DNA of 24,418 nt from Euryarchaeota archaeon UBA501 (GCA_002505685.1 DAVT01000140.1:1-24418); one strand, 5' to 3'. Positions 1-9,338 are shown, counted from the stretch's first letter. Notes: a model not told the origin generated them from the letters alone. Numbers and translations: made by a program.

Positions 1-62
1 CTCAGGCCCGCTCTCTGGCTGGCTTCGAGTCGGCTTGAAAGGGGCGAAACGGGGGCAGAAAT

Positions 63-650
63 TTGGTAGTAAAGAGTTCAACAAAGAAGCGCTTGGTTGA
101 ATTGGGCGTTTCGGAAGAACATGCACACAAGTTGGCCGATGATGCAAACATGGATGCCATCAAGCAAATGAGCGTCGAAGAGGTTGCAACAAAAATCGGG
201 ATTGACTCGGATAGTGCTGAGATTGAGAAAATCATGGGCATTATTCGTGAGCAGGGTACTCGAAAGCGTACCAGGTCACGTCGAATTACCATTTCACAAA
301 AGGCGTTGGACGATGATGACATTCCACAAGGGGTGGATCGCTTCAACGTCCTGAACCACGGTTTGGTCCCCCACCACGAATTGGTTCCTATGGACGAAGA
401 GGCTACAATGCTCGCACCTTGGGGCCTCGAAATGGAAGACATTTCAGGTGAAGGTACTCGATTGGCTAAAGAATTGCTCCCAAAGATTCTGATTACTGAT
501 CCTGCCGTCCAAGTACTCAAGGAAATGGCAGAATCTGAAAATGATGAGTTGCCTGCAGGTTGGCTAACGAACCGTGTCGTGAAAGTCGAGCGGTATAGCC
601 TATCATCGGGAACAACAACGGCCTATCGGCTGATTGTGGAGGAAAATTAA
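63..650 (+). CDS. rpoH: DNA-directed RNA polymerase subunit H (Rpo5) with N-terminal extension
   Basis: This is the archaeal RNA polymerase subunit H (eukaryotic Rpb5 C-terminal domain homologue), which sits at the jaw of the enzyme near downstream DNA. The conserved core starts at about residue 92 (FNVLNHGLVPHHELV) and runs to the end (AYRLIVEEN). It is about 100 residues, against 75-85 usually, with a small insertion before LLPKILITDP. Residues 1-88 are an extra domain: a predicted helical, helix-hairpin-helix-like segment (residues 1-62), then a basic stretch RKRTRSRR. The same domain begins RpoA'' (7420), which supports the TTG start at 63, since both proteins begin MVVKS and share the bases GTAGTAAAG. 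It is first in the polymerase operon; the TAA stop is followed at once by the rpoB ribosome binding site. Identity of the core is sure; the role of the extension is unknown. Confidence 0.93.
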   Translation: MVVKSSTKKRLVELGVSEEHAHKLADDANMDAIKQMSVEEVATKIGIDSDSAEIEKIMGIIREQGTRKRTRSRRITISQKALDDDDIPQGVDRFNVLNHGLVPHHELVPMDEEATMLAPWGLEMEDISGEGTRLAKELLPKILITDPAVQVLKEMAESENDELPAGWLTNRVVKVERYSLSSGTTTAYRLIVEEN

Positions 651-659
651 GGAGGGAAT

Positions 660-3600
660 ATGATGAAGGAAATTATTGAGAGTTACTTCCGTGAACGAAG
701 TTTGGTTAACCACCAACTTGCGTCTTACAACGACTGTATACCTTCCACTGACTCACAAAGTAGTCGGTTCGAAGAAATCGTAAGAAATATTCGCATCGGT
801 ACTGAAGAAGCAATAGACGATGATGAGGGGGGTCTCATCAAACTCGACGTACTAGATCATGACATTCAAGTTCGTATGAAAAATATGACCTTAGGTCCAC
901 CGACAATCCGTGAGGCAAACGGTTCAGAACACCCGTCCCTTCCACTTGAGTGCCGTCTACGAAAGTTGACCTACATGTCTCCGATTTATCTTGACTTTAC
1001 CATTCACCGAGATGACCTACCTCAACCTATCGTTGAGGATCGAGTGCAAATTGGAAGCGTACCCATCATGGTCCGCAGTCGCAGATGCAATCTGAATCCT
1101 GCACACATCGATGCCAACAGAAACTTGTCTCCGAATCAAAGTGAGGAAGACAAGGAGCACTACCACCGTTTGCTGGAAGGCAAGGGCGAAGACCCCCACG
1201 ATCCAGGTGGCTATTTCATCATCAACGGTACAGAACGCGTATTGATTTCTATGGAGGATTTGGCGCCAAATCGAGTTACTGTAGAGATGAACAAGCGCTA
1301 TGCTAGAAAGACTGAAGTTGCCAAGATTTTCTCTCAAAAAGATGGTGTCCGTAAACCACTAACCGTTGAGAAGCGCAAAGATGGTATGCTGATGGTGAAG
1401 ATTAGCAGTGCCGGAACAACAGCAATTCCCGTTGTACTCCTCATGCGTGCATTGGGAATTGACAACGATCAGGAAATTTTCCAAGCGATTGCTGGACCGA
1501 CTGAAACGTTCAAGTTTATTGTTGCAAACCTCAACGAAGTCAAGGACAATGAAGAGTACAATGTTGAGAATCAGGAAGAAGCCATGCAGTGGTTGGAGAA
1601 GAAATTCGCTGCTGGTCAACAAAAGGAATACCGGGAACAGCGAATTCAGAATTTGCTTGACAAGGAACTTTTGCCACATCTAGGTAATACGGATGACAAC
1701 CGCAAGAAGAAGGCAATTTTCCTAGGTCGAATCGTTCGGCAGGTCCTTGAAATGGCTATCGACAACAAGGAACCAAACGACAAGGACCACTATGCAAACA
1801 AGCGCGTAAGGCTTGCTGGTGATCTAATTGAGGATTTGTTCCGAGTTTCTCTGCAACAATTGGCTCGTGACCTGAAGTACCAACTTGAGCGCCACCACAA
1901 CCGCAAGCGGGATCTGAAAATCACCTCCTGCCTTAGGCCGGATGTATTGACCTCAAAGGTCATGCACGCACTCGCAACAGGAAATTGGGTTGGTGGAAGA
2001 AGCGGTGTCAGCCAATTGCTTGACCGCACCTCATTCTTGGCCGCACTTTCACACATGCGCCGCGTAACCAGTCCTTTGGTCAGAAGTCAACCTCACTTCG
2101 AGGCACGTGACCTTCACCCCACACAATGGGGGCGACTATGTCCGAACGAAACCCCCGAAGGGCAAAATTGTGGTCTGGTAAAGAACGCAGCTCAGATGGT
2201 TGATATTTCGGAAGCCGTCAGTGAAGAGGAAGTCAAGGCCTTGCTCGCCGAGGCCGATGTGGATCCTAACCCAGTTGGATGGGCAGATGGTGCTAGAGTG
2301 CACGTCAATGGTGACATTTTCGGACTCCACATGAACCCACATAAACTCGTTGAACACTTCAAGCGACGGCGCCGAAGCGGCCGAATTCGTTCGGAAGTGA
2401 GCATCCGTCACGATGCCGTTAACCGTGACATTTTCATCAACACCGACAAGGGTCGAATTCTTCGGCCACTTTTGGTTCTCGATGGAGGCAGCATGGTATT
2501 GTCAAAGGAATATCTTGATGGTTTGAAAGACCGCTCAATTTCCTTCAAGGATTTGGTGAATGAAGGTGTCGTAGAATGGGTCGATGCAGAAGAAGAAGAA
2601 GACCTTCTCGTAGCACCTCGACCATTCGATTTGCCCCAGACTAGTCCGAAGAACGGGCGACCAATCAATCCAGCCAAGGTGGAATGGTTGAATATGGGTG
2701 CAGAAGGAATCTCCAAGGCCAAATTGAGTGCCGAAGTAATCATGCCCAATGGCGAAGTAGTTCAAGAGAAATTCAGCATCCCGTTGAATTACTACCAAGA
2801 GGATTTGGACAAACTACGTCGTAAGGAAAAGAAGACAGGACAAGTACTCATTTACACGCACGTTGAAATTGACCCACAGTTGATTCTCGGTGTCTGTGCA
2901 TCTCTAGTGCCATATCCCGAACACAACTCAACACCGCGTGTTACAGGTGGTACGGCAATGGTCAAACAATCATTGGGCCTTCCATCTGCAAATGGTCGCC
3001 TACGACCAGACACACGTCAACACATTCTACACTACACTCAGAACTCAATGACTGGTACACGTGCTATGGATGCAACCAATTTCATTCGTCGACCAGCTGG
3101 CCAGAATTTCGTGGTCGCAATCTTGAGTCACCATGGATACAACATGCAAGACGCAGTTATCATGAATCGTGGCAGCGTCGAGAGAGCCTTGGGTCGTTCG
3201 ACATTTATCCGGACCTATAATGCGGAACGAAAGCGATTCCCCGGTGGACAAGTCGATGAGATTGAAATCCCAGGTTCTGGACTAGATGAAGTCAAGGGAT
3301 TGAAAGCTCCTGAGGCATATGCGCATCTAGAGAACGATGGCCTACCAACTCCAGAGACTGAGATTAGTAGCAAGCCCGAGGATCGCGACAGAGTCCCACA
3401 GGTGTTGGTTGGGAAGACAAGTCCCCCTAGATTCTTGGAAGAATCGCATGGTGCTTTCTTGCAGGCTCAAGAGCGCAGAGAATCGAGCATGAACGTTCGA
3501 CATGGAGAAGGTGGTTTTGTCGATAACGTATTCGTTACAGAATCACTCGACTCAGGCCGCTTGGTAAGAATCACTCTGCGGACAAATCGAATTCCCGAAC

Positions 3601-4340
3601 TGGGCGATAAGTTCGCTAGCCGTCACGGTCAGAAGGGTGTCATTGGTCGCTTGGTCGACCCAGAGGATATGCCCTTCACAGTAGATGGAGTGATTCCTGA
3701 TTTGCTCATCAATCCGCACGCTATTCCGTCCCGAATGACAGTTGCCCACATTCTCGAGATGATTGGTGGTAAAGTCGGTTCTATGGAAGGCCGGCTTATC
3801 GATGGTACTGCGTTTAGTGGTGAGAAGGAAGATAGTCTACGAGAAGGTCTACTCCGCCATGGGTTTGCTCACACAGGACGCGAGTCTATGGTCAACGGTG
3901 AAACAGGTGAAGAATTCCCTGCCCAGATTTTCGTCGGCGTCATCTACTACCAGAAGCTACACCACATGGTGAGTGGTAAGATTCACGCCCGTAGCCGTGG
4001 GCGCGTACAAATTCTAACCCGTCAGCCGACCGAAGGCCGTGCACGACAGGGTGGTCTACGATTCGGTGAGATGGAGCGTGACTGCCTGATTGCACACGGT
4101 GCTTCGATGGTCATCAAAGATCGACTACTCGACGAATCGGATGGATGGGAATTGTATGTCTGTGCCGAGAGCGGCCATATCGCTTATTGGGACTGGCGAA
4201 AACGATGTTATGTCAGCCCGGTACATGGAGATAAGGCAGAAGTTTTCCCGGTATCGACATCATATGCATTCAAACTACTCCTGGATGAGATGAAATCACT
4301 TGGAGTGGCCATGAGACTTGAACTGGAGGACCGAAGATGA
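660..4340 (+). CDS. rpoB: DNA-directed RNA polymerase subunit B (unsplit, Rpo2)
   Basis: This is the second-largest catalytic subunit, equivalent to bacterial beta, here as one unsplit 1226-residue chain (split into B' and B'' in many methanogens and halophiles). Conserved blocks visible include GGYFIINGTERVL, NETPEGQNCGLVKN, SRHGQKG (about 987-993) and the C-terminal GEMERDCLIAHGAS segment. GGAGG at 651-655 precedes the ATG at 660; a second ATG follows directly. Two oddities stand out. About 80 residues (roughly 651-730) are inserted between the acidic AEEEE stretch and HVEIDP. The C-terminal zinc site, normally CxxC plus CxxH, reads C1168-A-E-S1171 and S1186-P-V-H1189, so two ligands are serine, with an extra cysteine at 1183. 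The gene ends in an ATGA overlap with rpoA'. Confidence 0.98.
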   Translation: MMKEIIESYFRERSLVNHQLASYNDCIPSTDSQSSRFEEIVRNIRIGTEEAIDDDEGGLIKLDVLDHDIQVRMKNMTLGPPTIREANGSEHPSLPLECRLRKLTYMSPIYLDFTIHRDDLPQPIVEDRVQIGSVPIMVRSRRCNLNPAHIDANRNLSPNQSEEDKEHYHRLLEGKGEDPHDPGGYFIINGTERVLISMEDLAPNRVTVEMNKRYARKTEVAKIFSQKDGVRKPLTVEKRKDGMLMVKISSAGTTAIPVVLLMRALGIDNDQEIFQAIAGPTETFKFIVANLNEVKDNEEYNVENQEEAMQWLEKKFAAGQQKEYREQRIQNLLDKELLPHLGNTDDNRKKKAIFLGRIVRQVLEMAIDNKEPNDKDHYANKRVRLAGDLIEDLFRVSLQQLARDLKYQLERHHNRKRDLKITSCLRPDVLTSKVMHALATGNWVGGRSGVSQLLDRTSFLAALSHMRRVTSPLVRSQPHFEARDLHPTQWGRLCPNETPEGQNCGLVKNAAQMVDISEAVSEEEVKALLAEADVDPNPVGWADGARVHVNGDIFGLHMNPHKLVEHFKRRRRSGRIRSEVSIRHDAVNRDIFINTDKGRILRPLLVLDGGSMVLSKEYLDGLKDRSISFKDLVNEGVVEWVDAEEEEDLLVAPRPFDLPQTSPKNGRPINPAKVEWLNMGAEGISKAKLSAEVIMPNGEVVQEKFSIPLNYYQEDLDKLRRKEKKTGQVLIYTHVEIDPQLILGVCASLVPYPEHNSTPRVTGGTAMVKQSLGLPSANGRLRPDTRQHILHYTQNSMTGTRAMDATNFIRRPAGQNFVVAILSHHGYNMQDAVIMNRGSVERALGRSTFIRTYNAERKRFPGGQVDEIEIPGSGLDEVKGLKAPEAYAHLENDGLPTPETEISSKPEDRDRVPQVLVGKTSPPRFLEESHGAFLQAQERRESSMNVRHGEGGFVDNVFVTESLDSGRLVRITLRTNRIPELGDKFASRHGQKGVIGRLVDPEDMPFTVDGVIPDLLINPHAIPSRMTVAHILEMIGGKVGSMEGRLIDGTAFSGEKEDSLREGLLRHGFAHTGRESMVNGETGEEFPAQIFVGVIYYQKLHHMVSGKIHARSRGRVQILTRQPTEGRARQGGLRFGEMERDCLIAHGASMVIKDRLLDESDGWELYVCAESGHIAYWDWRKRCYVSPVHGDKAEVFPVSTSYAFKLLLDEMKSLGVAMRLELEDRR

Positions 4341-7300
4341 ACCGAGACGTTGCAACCATTCCGAAGCGTATTGCTTCAATCAAGTTTAGCTTGATGGACC
4401 CTAATGAAATTCGAAAGATGTCTGCCGTTGAGGTCAAGACTGCAGATACCTACAAGGACGATGGTCACGCTTACAGACAAGGTTTGATGGATAACCGCAT
4501 GGGTGTTATCGAACCAGGTGTTCGATGTGAAACATGTGGGAACAAGCACGATGTCTGTCCAAGTCACTTTGGACACATTCAGCTTGAATTGCCCGTGGTC
4601 CACATTGGATTCACCAATCTGCTCAAGACCGCTTTGAAGTCAACATGTAACACATGTAGTCGAGTTCTACTGCACGAGCGAGAAGGTACACACCCTATCG
4701 ACCCAGAGAAGTCAGAGCAAGATTACTATCGCGCACGTGTGCTTGACGTCATTCAGAAGCACGGCGTAGGTTCGACAGAATTCAAGAAGATAATCAAGGA
4801 AATCGTCAAGATTTGTTCAGGTGCCAAGCGTGCAGTTTGCATGCACTGTGGTGCTGAACAGGGTAAGATTGTGCTCGATAAACCGACCACCTTCAAGGAG
4901 AAGAAGATGGACAAAGGCGAGCATAAGTTGAATGCTAGAGATATACGAGAATGGTTGGAAAGAATCCCTGATGAAGATTTGATTTACATTGGTATGGATT
5001 ACAATGCCAGCCGACCCGAGTGGACGATTATGCGTGTTCTACCAGTTCCCCCAATCACTGTCCGCCCGTCTATTACATTGGATAGTGGTGACCGAAGTGA
5101 GGACGATCTTACTCACAAACTAGTGGACGTACTACGTATCAACCAGCGCCTACGTGAAAACCGAGATGCTGGAGCACCACAACTGATTGTTGAGGACCTA
5201 TGGGAGCTTCTACAGTACCACATCACGACTTACTTTGATAACCAAACCGCGGGAATCCCCCCTGCTCGACATCGTTCAGGCAGACCATTGAAGACATTGA
5301 CACAACGCCTCAAAGGAAAAGAAGGTCGTTTCCGTAGCAATCTATCAGGTAAGCGTGTCAACTTCTGTGCGCGAACCGTAATCAGTCCAGACCCCAATTT
5401 GGGAATCAATGCAGTGGGCGTACCAGTTCAGTCCGCAAAGGAATTGACCGTACCCATTCGTGCTACAGGACGAAACCGTGAGCAATTGCGTCAGATGATT
5501 TTGCGTGGTCCAGACATCCACCCTGGTGTGAATTACATCATACGTGGAGACAGACACAGGATTCGAATTACAGATCGTACCAAATTCATCAATGCTGGAT
5601 TTAGATGCCACAACCCTGAGTGTCATTCTGGCGATGTTGAGCGTGGAGAACCTTACCCCGGGCTTCGTCCGGACTTGAATGAGGTTTTACCAGCTCCAAA
5701 TTTCCTTCCTGGAATGGAGATTGAGGAAGAGATTACTCGCGTTGATGGGGATACACAGAGCAAGTGGATTCCAAACCTGGAAGCCACCCTTTGCAACCTG
5801 CGTGCAGAAGATGCCAATGGAAAACCACTCGATTCGGGAGACCCGAGGGCGATTATTCACCAGCGCTGGGTATTTGAGCGTGAAAATCCAGGTCAACCTT
5901 TCCCACCCGAACTTGAAGTTCATTGCCCGCATTGTGGTAGCCCAGAAATCGCAGAAGATACGCGAAGCAAGGTAGAGGACCGCCTATCAACCGTGGATTT
6001 GGAAGGAAACCCACGCCCTGGTATGATAGTCGAGCGCCACCTAATCGATGGTGATGTTGCAATTTTCAACCGACAACCCTCATTGCACAGAATGTCAATG
6101 ATGGTTCACGAAGTTCGTGTCATGCAGGGCAAGACGTTCAGATTCAATTTGGCAGTTTGTACACCCTACAACGCTGATTTCGATGGCGACGAAATGAATC
6201 TACACGTAATTCAGTCCGAAGAAGCAAGGGCGGAAGCCAAGATTTTGATGCGAGTTCAAGAACATATCATTACGCCCAGATATGGGGGTTCTGTCATTGG
6301 TGGTATCCACGATCACATTTCAGGTGCCTATTTGCTGAGCAACAACAATCCATTCGTACCCAAACCACTTGCACTCGATGTAATGGGTCAAATCGGTTGG
6401 TCCGGAGAGTTGCCAAAGGAAAGTACTGTTGACGGTGTCGCCGGATATTACGGTCGAGAACTGTTCAGTTTGATTATCCCTGATGGATTCAGTCTCCGTT
6501 ACACCAGTCGAAGCCAAGATGAGGTGTCGATTGAGGGTGGGAAAGTCCTCAGTGGCACTTTGGATAAGCGGGCCATTGGTGCTGAAGACGGCCGTCTTCT
6601 CGATGCCGTCGTTCAAACTCATGGTACGGCAATAGGTGCCAAGTTCCTAAACGACATGACAAAGTTGACCATCGGAATTTGTACTGCACTGGGCTTCACC
6701 ACAGGAATTGATGACGAAGATTTGCCCGCCGAAGCTCGAGAATTGATTGCACTACGAAATGCTGAAGCCAGTCAAGCGGTGGATGCTGAACTTGAGAAGT
6801 TCGGCGCAGATGGACGCAAGTACGAAACACGACCAGGACGAACACCATTGGAAACACTTGAAGAGAATATCCTGCAGATTTTGGATCAGTGCAAGGCAGA
6901 GACAGGTAATATCGCGAAGGAACACCTTGCAGATGACAACCCAGCGGTCATGATGGCCGTTTCGGGCGCACGTGGTTCCATGGACAACTTGGCTATGATG
7001 GCCGGTTCGATCGGTCAACCAAAGGTTCGAGGTAAGCGACTTGAGCGTGGTTACAATGACCGTGTTTTGGCTCACTTCCAGCGTGGAGTGAAAGGTGCTA
7101 AGGAGAAGGGATTCGTCGCATCTTCGTTCAAGCGAGGTTTGGAACCCACAGAGTTCTTCATGCTCTCAGTATCGGGTCGAGAATCTCTAGTCGATACGGC
7201 GGTTCGAACAAGTAAGTCTGGTTACATGCAGCGCCGGCTAATCAACGCTATGGATGACCTCAAGGTTTGGAACGATGGACAACAATCGGTGCGAAACACA

Positions 7301-7420
7301 GCAAACAGAATCATCCAATTCCAGTTCGGTGAAGACGGAATTGACCCCTGTCGCTCATTGAAGGGCAAACCTGTCAATGTCGAACAGATTCTAGATGATG
7401 TACTGGGAGGTGGAAACTGA
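4337..7420 (+). CDS. rpoA1: DNA-directed RNA polymerase subunit A' (Rpo1N)
   Basis: This is the N-terminal part of the largest subunit, equivalent to bacterial beta-prime, and carries the catalytic metal site: NADFDGDEMN at residues 612-621, with aspartates 614, 616 and 618 binding the magnesium. The clamp zinc site is C64-x2-C67-x6-C74-x2-H77, and a second set is C104-x2-C107 with C168-x2-C171. At 1027 residues it is longer than the usual 870-970. The excess includes a segment of about 110 residues between the RIRITDRTKF region and ERHLIDGDVAIFNRQPSLHRMSMM. This segment holds C424-x4-C429 and C530-x2-C533, which could form a third zinc knuckle. The ATG overlaps the rpoB stop (ATGA at 4337-4340) and GGAGGA lies at 4325-4330. 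The chain ends before the bridge helix, which is in RpoA''. Confidence 0.98.
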   Translation: MNRDVATIPKRIASIKFSLMDPNEIRKMSAVEVKTADTYKDDGHAYRQGLMDNRMGVIEPGVRCETCGNKHDVCPSHFGHIQLELPVVHIGFTNLLKTALKSTCNTCSRVLLHEREGTHPIDPEKSEQDYYRARVLDVIQKHGVGSTEFKKIIKEIVKICSGAKRAVCMHCGAEQGKIVLDKPTTFKEKKMDKGEHKLNARDIREWLERIPDEDLIYIGMDYNASRPEWTIMRVLPVPPITVRPSITLDSGDRSEDDLTHKLVDVLRINQRLRENRDAGAPQLIVEDLWELLQYHITTYFDNQTAGIPPARHRSGRPLKTLTQRLKGKEGRFRSNLSGKRVNFCARTVISPDPNLGINAVGVPVQSAKELTVPIRATGRNREQLRQMILRGPDIHPGVNYIIRGDRHRIRITDRTKFINAGFRCHNPECHSGDVERGEPYPGLRPDLNEVLPAPNFLPGMEIEEEITRVDGDTQSKWIPNLEATLCNLRAEDANGKPLDSGDPRAIIHQRWVFERENPGQPFPPELEVHCPHCGSPEIAEDTRSKVEDRLSTVDLEGNPRPGMIVERHLIDGDVAIFNRQPSLHRMSMMVHEVRVMQGKTFRFNLAVCTPYNADFDGDEMNLHVIQSEEARAEAKILMRVQEHIITPRYGGSVIGGIHDHISGAYLLSNNNPFVPKPLALDVMGQIGWSGELPKESTVDGVAGYYGRELFSLIIPDGFSLRYTSRSQDEVSIEGGKVLSGTLDKRAIGAEDGRLLDAVVQTHGTAIGAKFLNDMTKLTIGICTALGFTTGIDDEDLPAEARELIALRNAEASQAVDAELEKFGADGRKYETRPGRTPLETLEENILQILDQCKAETGNIAKEHLADDNPAVMMAVSGARGSMDNLAMMAGSIGQPKVRGKRLERGYNDRVLAHFQRGVKGAKEKGFVASSFKRGLEPTEFFMLSVSGRESLVDTAVRTSKSGYMQRRLINAMDDLKVWNDGQQSVRNTANRIIQFQFGEDGIDPCRSLKGKPVNVEQILDDVLGGGN

Positions 7421-8994
7421 TGGTAGTAAAGTCGGCAACCAAGAAGAAGCTCATGGACATGGGTGTGCAAGAAGAATTCTCGCACAAACTTGCGGATGAT
7501 CGCAAGTGGGATGATGTGAAAATTTTGACACCCGGGGAAATCGCACAAATTTGTGGACTGGCATCCGATGAAGCCACTGCGATCCACAATACACTTGCAC
7601 AATTCGGCAAATCGGGAGGGGGAGAATCCGGCTCTGCAACCACCACTGTGGTCCGCCGAAGAAAGGCAATTCGCCGTGGTACTCAGAGAGACCTTGCACT
7701 GCAAACCTACGATGTGGACTCCAAGATGGCACATATCCGCAGAGATATCAATTCAGATGACCCCATTTTCCAAGCATTGGATAAGGCTGCAGATTCTGAA
7801 GGTATCCAACTCACTGATCGTTTGAAGGAAAATTTAGCCGAGGGTGTTCGTTCAAGAGGGAAGGCAAAGTTGACTCCGGCTCAAGCGAAGAAGATAGTTT
7901 CTGCAGCAGGAAATGAGGTAACTCGTGCCAGCGTCGACCCATTCGAAGCGGTTGGCATTGTTACTGCTCAATCCATTGGCGAACCTGGAACACAGATGAC
8001 CATGCGAACATTCCACTATGCGGGTGTGGCTACAGTCAACGTGACCCAAGGTCTTCCAAGAATCATTGAAATCGTGGATGCGCGGAAGACTCCAGACACG
8101 CCAACCATGAATATCTATGTAGAAGAATTAGATCTAAAAGGGAAACCATTGGCAGGAAATGAATCCGCCGTTCAGAAGTTAGCAGCATCTCTTGAAACGA
8201 CAACCACCCAAGACATTGCAGATATTGATGTCGAAGTGGCACAACGTTACATCATGCTCAAACTAAAAAATTCGCACTTGAAGTTGAAGAACATGACAGG
8301 TGCTGAGGTGCGTGACAAGCTTTCTCGTGCTCTACGCCTATTCATCGCTGTTGAGGATGGGTCCGAAGCCAAGCCTAAGATTCTGAAAATCGTCCCCGGG
8401 GTTGCAAAAGAAGATGATTTGAAGGATATCGATACAAATCCACCAACTTATACTGAGTTGTTGCAACTTGAAGAGAAGATTAAGACACTTCGATTGAAGG
8501 GTGTAAAGGACATCGAGCGAGCAAATGTTCAGAAGGACCGTGATGGTCAGTATTACATTTCGACAATCGGCTCCAACTTAGCCAAGGTATCTGATTTCGC
8601 GGGAGTAGATCGCAGCCGAACATACACCAACAACATCATGGAAATTCATGATTACTTGGGTATTGAAGCGGCTCGACAAGCCATCATCAACGAGATGATT
8701 CTAACCCTTGAAGGTGCCCGTTTGGATGTAGATTCTCGCCACCTTCTATTGGTGGCAGATGTCATGACAAGTGAAGGTGAAGTTCGGGCAATTGGACGCC
8801 ACGGTGTATCGGGTACCAAGCACAGTATCCTTGCAAGAGCCGCATTCGAAGTTACGGTGAATCACCTGCTTCAAGCAGGCATTATCGGTGAGCGTGATAA
8901 TTTGACAGGTGTTGCTGAAAACATCATTGTTGGGCAACCGATTGCACTAGGGACTGGAAGTGTAGAACTTTACTACATCCCAGAAAATGATTGA
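7420..8994 (+). CDS. rpoA2: DNA-directed RNA polymerase subunit A'' (Rpo1C) with N-terminal extension
   Basis: This is the C-terminal part of the largest subunit. The signature EAVGIVTAQSIGEPGTQMTM is at residues 176-195, followed by the FHYAGVATVNVTQGLPR trigger-loop and switch region; near the end are VADVMTSEGEVRAIGRHGVSG and ARAAFEVTVNHLLQAG. In most archaea the first motif lies about 55-80 residues from the start, so about 100 residues are extra. Residues 1-60 match the RpoH extension closely (26 of the first 50 identical, no gaps), and a basic stretch VRRRKAIRRG follows near residue 84, as in RpoH. The start ATG shares one base with the rpoA' stop (TGATG), and GGGAGG lies upstream at 7405-7410. 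Function as polymerase subunit is sure; the extension is unexplained. Confidence 0.98.
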   Translation: MVVKSATKKKLMDMGVQEEFSHKLADDRKWDDVKILTPGEIAQICGLASDEATAIHNTLAQFGKSGGGESGSATTTVVRRRKAIRRGTQRDLALQTYDVDSKMAHIRRDINSDDPIFQALDKAADSEGIQLTDRLKENLAEGVRSRGKAKLTPAQAKKIVSAAGNEVTRASVDPFEAVGIVTAQSIGEPGTQMTMRTFHYAGVATVNVTQGLPRIIEIVDARKTPDTPTMNIYVEELDLKGKPLAGNESAVQKLAASLETTTTQDIADIDVEVAQRYIMLKLKNSHLKLKNMTGAEVRDKLSRALRLFIAVEDGSEAKPKILKIVPGVAKEDDLKDIDTNPPTYTELLQLEEKIKTLRLKGVKDIERANVQKDRDGQYYISTIGSNLAKVSDFAGVDRSRTYTNNIMEIHDYLGIEAARQAIINEMILTLEGARLDVDSRHLLLVADVMTSEGEVRAIGRHGVSGTKHSILARAAFEVTVNHLLQAGIIGERDNLTGVAENIIVGQPIALGTGSVELYYIPEND

Positions 8995-9037
8995 TATTCG
9001 ACCATGAGAAGCAATAGTGGAGAATGGAGGAATAAAA

Positions 9038-9337
9038 ATGGACTTAAGTCGACAACTGAAAACTGCAATAAAAACTGGCGATTTGACTTTCGGTCAAAAC
9101 CAAGCAACAGATGCTTGTGCCAACGGTCAAGCAAAATTGGTTATTTTTGCTGTAAACTGCCCACAAGAATACATCGATGACCTGCGTGCAAGGCACCCCG
9201 ACGTGCCCATGCATCGCACAGATTTGGTCAATCGTGAATTGGGATCTGCTTGTGCAAAACCTTTCCCGGTCAGCACCATTTGTGTGCGTGGAGAGGGTGG
9301 TAGTGAGTTGCTAAGTTTGCCACCGAATTTGGATTAA
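9038..9337 (+). CDS. rpl30e: Ribosomal protein L30e
   Basis: This is a 99-residue protein of the L7Ae/L30e/S12e/Gadd45 fold, most like archaeal L30e, a 50S subunit protein. The family pattern is visible: an N-terminal helix (LSRQLKTAIKTGDLTFGQNQATDACANGQAKLVIFAVNCP, quoted by its segments MDLSRQLKTAIKTGDL and ACANGQAKLVIFAVNCP), then a conserved turn into strand and helix, LGSACAKPFPVSTICVRGEG. The ATG at 9038 is chosen over an in-frame GTG at 9017 because ATGGAGG (9024-9030) gives a well-placed ribosome binding site and L30e proteins start about here. It lies 43 bases after rpoA'' on the same strand, as in many archaea. The usual downstream nusA-like, S12 and S7 genes are missing; the stop is followed directly by a hairpin. 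Confidence 0.9.
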   Translation: MDLSRQLKTAIKTGDLTFGQNQATDACANGQAKLVIFAVNCPQEYIDDLRARHPDVPMHRTDLVNRELGSACAKPFPVSTICVRGEGGSELLSLPPNLD

Positions 9338-9338
9338 G

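Noticed and set aside
2..520. 172-residue open frame antisense to rpoH
   Set aside because: It mirrors a surely coding gene, has no ribosome binding site or recognisable family, and its Ser/Phe-rich composition is that of a complementary-strand shadow.
891..899. ACCTTAGGT palindrome in rpoB resembling a DtxR site
   Set aside because: It lies within coding sequence, explained by codons for conserved residues, and the arms are joined without a spacer.
7374..7734. Several - strand frames across the rpoA'/rpoA'' junction
   Set aside because: They overlap strongly conserved polymerase sequence on the other strand and resemble no family.
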